This document shows, in pieces, positions 59,493 through 64,000 of a stretch of 64,000 bases of DNA. Within the stretch, counting starts at the first letter, position 1, and each line of letters begins with the position of its first letter. The notes beneath the pieces are model-generated. The model was not told the origin of the DNA and ran no database searches. It saw only the letters and a program-made list of their open reading frames with translations. Source of the stretch: Daucus carota subsp. sativus (taxonomy: Eukaryota > Streptophyta > Magnoliopsida > Apiales > Apiaceae); NCBI RefSeq assembly GCF_001625215.2, contig NC_030383.2, positions 64,098,949 through 64,162,948 of the forward strand. Direction: 5' to 3'. The position numbers and the translations under genes were made by a program.

Positions 59493-61600
59493 GTTGTCGT
59501 AAAATTATTAAATTAATGTGGAGTTTATAAAATAGGTTATCTTGCTGTGTTGATCGACTTTTCCATATTTGGTATGGATTGATGATTTTAATATACGAGA
59601 AAATTTGTTAAAGTACGCAGCAAATCAACAGTGTGTGTGGAAGCACAAGAGTTCAGATTCACGTGGGTACAGTCTTACAAGAGTACAACTTAGGGCAGCT
59701 GCGCGGCGTTCGACAAAAATGAAATTTTACTGTAATTTTTCAAAATTCAAAATCTTACAAATTAATATTTTGTATGTTTTTAATAAATTAGGGTGAGGTG
59801 AATAGGAAATTGTGCTCTTACTCGTAATTTTCTGTCATGTTTATTTTATCTTATAAAAATAATATTTTATATTCTAAAAAAGATTATAAAGAATTTGAAT
59901 CTCTTAACTTTTGTAGAAAGTTAAAAATACATAAATATATATATACATTTTAAAATACGTAAAAAATCAATTATGTCAAAAGTTTGTTACAAAAATGTGT
60001 ATTGTTTGATTAATTTTATAAATTTTTGGTATAACTCCGAGAAATTCAGTTTTAAAATGTTATTTTTAATATTGTTACTTAAAAAATTAAGAGTATTTAA
60101 ATCTTTTTAAAATATTTTATCAAATTTATTCATATTTTCTATTTAAACTTGTGTAACTAAAATAGATAGAATAAATTGTACGAATATAATGTTCATTCTT
60201 CGGAAATATAGTCGCAAATCATAAATATTCTTCGGAATAGCAATGTTACGTACGTGTCTTAAATTATGTTTTCAAATTTTTTTTACCAAACATGAATAGG
60301 TTTTTTATTTTAATTTTCAGCACGCATTTTTATAATTTCATAATATTTTTTCAACAAACAATTGCTGAATAAAAGTTGACGTTTAAACTTTTCTTCAGAA
60401 AAATAAAATTATAAAAAAATATTTTGAAATTATATTTTATAGGAGTCTCAATATATGTGACGGGGAGTAACTAATTTAATCTAAAAAGGTAGCGGATATC
60501 TATTATTAATATGACTTGCATCAATTATAAACTATATTTGAGAAAATCTTTTAAAATAGCTAACATTTTCTTTATTACTTATTATTTTTACTGAAAACTG
60601 AAAAGTGAAAACTGATCCTTGGATGGGTGGACAAAGGTTTAATTTTAAATTTGTTTCCAGATATATCTAGGGAGATGGGAAAAACAAAAGGTAATGAGAA
60701 TTATAAGGAAGAGAAAGTGGATAATATAAAATAATGGATGAAGATAAGGGCAAAAGCTGGTTTTGTCCCTTTGAAGTGCCCAAGTTAATGACTGATAGGG
60801 ATTGTAATTTGGGTACTGGAGGGGTCACTTTTGGTGGGGTGCCCTTGAAGGCTTCATAGTTGCGGAATATTCTGTGATGCTTTTGGTATTTTCTCAAATA
60901 AATCAATCTCTTTCGTTATCGATTCGGTATATCTTGCAAATAATTCTTTATCGGTCTACTTGTTCGCAGTTGGGATAGTCAAATCAGCGTAAAACATGTT
61001 TAAAGTAGCATCGGAATTAGGTTTTCTTTTCTCTCTCATTTTGAGAGTCGACGGTTGAGCTATCACTTCTCCGCATTCCAGATTTTCATTTTCTCTTGAA
61101 TATCTTGTTATCAAGATTGTTAGTGTGTGCTCATTTTTGAGATGTCCGTGTGTGCCTATCTTTTGAGATACATCAGTTTGTCATATTTTGATATTATTAT
61201 GTGTCTTTATATGTCTTTCGATTATTATTCTAAAAAAGATTTATACGATAATTTGGGGATCTGCAAGACTCGCATCGATTTTGGAACGATGGTGGATACC
61301 GAAAGAGCTCACATTCATTCTTTATTTCTCAATTAGATTGTAGTTGACTGTTCAGGTTGTTCCAGCTGAGTTTGGGCTTGGTATTAGTGAAATCATTTGT
61401 TTGTCAAAAAAATTAGTATCGGAATTAGCTCGTTGATTTTCTTGTGCTGCTTTTATATATGTTTTGTTATTAGACGTTGTTTAAACTTGGGGGAATTTGA
61501 TAATTCAGGGGAAAAAATTGAATAATGAGATTGTGTTGCTTTGTTGAGCTGTAATTTCCTATGGTTTAGGACTTGTTTAAAATTGTTTTCGTATCTGTTA
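59493..61600. other. Downstream of DUF506: 3' UTR then gene-free DNA
   Basis: The DUF506 3' flank is followed by very AT-rich DNA. A segment at about 60740-60880 is slightly more GC-rich but has no convincing frame. About 61000-61420 ends TTTGTTTGTCAAAAAAA and may be a SINE or LINE 3' end; no promoter boxes or target duplication were fixed. Confidence 0.35.
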
Positions 61601-61904
61601 CTCCCTCCGTCCCTTTTTATCTGTCCATTTTGGGAAAAAAAACACATACCAAGGAATACTTGATTGTATAAACTTTTTCATTAAATACCTCTAATTAATA
61701 TCTTGAAAATGGTGGAATACCCCTACTTTATGTCTTGAAAACATGAATTCAACCAAGTTTTAAATAAGTCAAGCCTTGAAAATTGAAATTATGGAGATAT
61801 ATTTGAAAAACTATCATTAAATTAGTTTTGAAAGTATAAATGGACAGATAAATAGGGACAAATTCTTACTTCTAAAGTGGACAGATAAATAGGGACGGAG
61901 GGAG
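61601..61904. mobile_element. Stowaway MITE
   Basis: Ends CTCCCTCCGTCCC and GGGACGGAGGGAG with TA on each side (61599-61600 and 61905-61906). The inverted repeat extends over TATCTGTCCA/TGGACAGATA. 304 bases. Confidence 0.93.
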
Positions 61905-61947
61905 TATCTTATTTCGATATTGAACTTTTCGATGATTAAAAAGATTA

Positions 61948-62207
61948 CTCCCTCCGTCCCCTTTTATATGTTCTCATTTGACTTTTGACCAGTCAAATTG
62001 ACCAAATTTTGACTAAACATTACAAATTATCTCTTCATTATTTTCGAAATCTGAAAGTTGCATATTAAAATAAACTAAATATACTTTCTAATGCTATAAT
62101 TTTTATTATTTTTTGAATTATATGATATATGTAAAATTTCAATCAAAATATAATCAATTTGACTGGTCAAAAGTCAAACTGGAACATGTAAAAAAGAACG
62201 GAAAGAG
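61948..62207. mobile_element. Stowaway MITE, second family
   Basis: Starts CTCCCTCCGTCCCC after TA and ends GAACGGAAAGAG before TA. Internal inverted TTTGACTTTTGACCAGTCAA and TTGACTGGTCAAAAGTCAAA. 260 bases, 43 bases from the previous element. Confidence 0.88.
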
Positions 62208-63447
62208 TACTATATAAGTAATGAGATTTTTCTACATCCTGGAAAACGCACAAAATTTTGTTTCTCGAGATTGAGAAAATTTCATTAAAACAAGATTAGA
62301 TATAGAAGAAGCAATTGCCGTTTTAGTACAATAAAAGTATTAAATCAAATATAGAATCTAATTCACTTGAAGTTGTAAAATATCAAAAATATTATTCTTA
62401 AAACTGTGATTTATAGTAAATTAATGTTTTATGATTATGCTTTTTTCTGGATCCAAAGTATATTTCATTTTGTTAATTATTATATTTTTTATAATTCTTA
62501 TAAGATAAAAAGGTTATAGTTGAAGACATTCTTTCTTCTCGTACTCAACAATTACGTGTTGCCATGTAGATTTTTTAGTTGTTGGATGAATATTGAGTGA
62601 TCAGAATTTTAACTTTGTCGTTAGATGTGTAACATGATTATTTGTCCATTCATCAATTTTTTTTGATTAGATGATCGTAAGAACTATTTTATCCGCATAA
62701 TTTATACCGCTTTTAAATTCTGAATGTGCACCCATTCAGCGGTTAAAAAGCATAAAATATTATAAAAAAATATAATTTGGACTGTCATCTCTCTTAATAT
62801 CGGCCCAATGAATTTTAATCTACTGAATATGTTTTCTGTGCCATTGGGCCAGAACAATACTATATTCGGCTTGTAAAATGCTGTAATAGGGTCATAGATT
62901 TGCAGTCCTGGGCCCAATAGTTTTCGTAATAGCATAATACGAATAATTATGCAAAAAAAATTATTTTTTATTTTTTTTATTTTTGTCATAAGACTTTTGA
63001 ATTGTACCGAAATATAATACCGAAAGAATCGGAAGAACTTCTTTCATACATGGAAAACTTTCATATTTAACCAGAGAGCATGTCGAAATGTCTCATTAGA
63101 AATTAGATAAAAATTTATAATGTCTGAAAAAAACTCTCTAAAGAAAAACAAAATCCGCGGAACTAAGAAGAAAGGAGAACTTTCATTCAAAAAAGTCGAT
63201 TTACCAAAAATCGTGCAGAGATGGTATCGAAAGTTTAATTAATAAAACTTTAATAACTGAGAAGAAAACCCAAATGAATCCGTCATTGGTATATTATTTT
63301 ATATAATGATTTCTATAAACTTGCACTGTATTTTTCAGTATTTGCATAAAAAACCCAACAATATCGAAAAATTAGAATATAAACAAATGTCAAAGACAAC
63401 AATATAAATTAGTGTTAATTATTTTCACATATTCGGTGACACCTCTT
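62208..63447. other. Intergenic, AT-rich
   Basis: No supported gene or classified repeat. Confidence 0.4.
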
Positions 63448-63878
63448 CAGTGTTTTGAAAAACACATTAAGCGGCGGAAATAGGATAAAAACGTTTCGAT
63501 TAGAGTTAAATTTGGTTAAAAACGTTTTTGGGATTAAGCGGGTCAAAACCCGCTTAAGCGCATAAGACTTCTCGCTCGCAAAAGAAGCAGCGCCGAAAAC
63601 ATAAAGTGTATATTACAATGTTTTTACACCTGCTGAGAGAAAAAAAAAAAAAGAAAACAAGCAAGCATGAGTACATCTGGACTTTGTGAACAAAGATGTT
63701 GCCGGTAAATTTTATTATAATATATGAATATATTTTTTATGAAAAATCAATATATTATATAAATATATATATCTATATATAATTCGATTAATAATCCGCT
63801 TTTAAAAACCGCTTAAACGCTTAAGCGTCAGAAGTTCATTTCACCGCCTAGGTTCGATTTGTGCTTTTCACAACAATG
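63448..63878. mobile_element. hAT-type MITE
   Basis: Left end CAGTGTTTTGAAAAAC; right-end complement CATTGTTGTGAAAAGC. Flanks CACCTCTT (63440-63447) and CACCTTTT (63879-63886) are a 7-of-8 target duplication. Internal GCTTAAGCG words recur. 431 bases, non-coding. Confidence 0.75.
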
Positions 63879-64000
63879 CACCTTTTTGTCTCGGCTACAA
63901 AATAACCATAATTTTTTACTTTATTTTCGAAATTTAACATTCATTAGCATTTTTATTTTTTGACAGTGACATTCCTTGAATTGAATCGCAGCTGGATGAA

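Noticed and set aside
60667..60906. 79-codon minus-strand frame, Pro/Ser/Leu-rich
   Set aside because: Low-complexity translation with no partner exons or family resemblance.

Overview
The window is nuclear DNA of a flowering plant, most likely a eudicot. It is AT-rich, and the genes carry short GT-AG introns. The proteins are plant-specific (a CSLC glucan synthase, a DUF506 protein, CIB-type bHLH, plant CW/MBD and PDR transporter pieces), and plant transposons (Stowaway, hAT, Helitron, copia, LINE) lie between them. I cannot name the species from sequence alone.

Left half (1-35 kb), gene-rich. 3'-incomplete MHK kinase (minus, runs off the left edge); WDR74-type 60S ribosome-biogenesis WD40 protein (minus, 12 coding exons, 402 aa); degenerate copia remnant; CSLC6-type xyloglucan glucan synthase (plus, 5 exons, 686 aa); two tandem quinone-oxidoreductase genes (minus, 361 and 329 aa, identical intron positions); ER-type FKBP15 prolyl isomerase (plus, 6 exons, 156 aa, one GC-AG intron) flanked by two inverted copies of a non-autonomous Helitron; bHLH62-like transcription factor (minus, 8 exons, 478 aa). 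I built exon models by hand for these genes. For the complete ones the exon lengths sum to whole codons, and splice phases agree with family alignments as I remember them.

Middle (37-57 kb), accessory region. This is a duplicated array of decaying gene pieces: MBD/CW-type methyl-DNA reader copies, a two-exon poly(A) polymerase fragment directly downstream of an MBD half-domain exon, two PDR/ABCG transporter fragments that keep an intron, a truncated LINE with a matching empty site in the paralogous block, and a charged orphan coding fragment. The most unusual feature of the window is here: a possible MBD-poly(A) polymerase chimera that stays in frame if a stop-containing exon of exactly 138 bp is skipped.

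Right end (57-64 kb). An intact intronless DUF506 (PDDEXK-like) gene with a cluster of ACGT (G-box/ABRE) motifs in its promoter, then gene-free AT-rich DNA with Stowaway and hAT MITEs.

The genes do not form an operon-like system. From memory, their order overlaps two Arabidopsis neighbourhoods: CSLC6-bHLH62-DUF506 (At3g07330-07350) and ceQORH-MHK (At4g13010-13020). That would mark the window as conserved ancestral gene order expanded by repeats. I found no tRNA, rRNA or CRISPR array.
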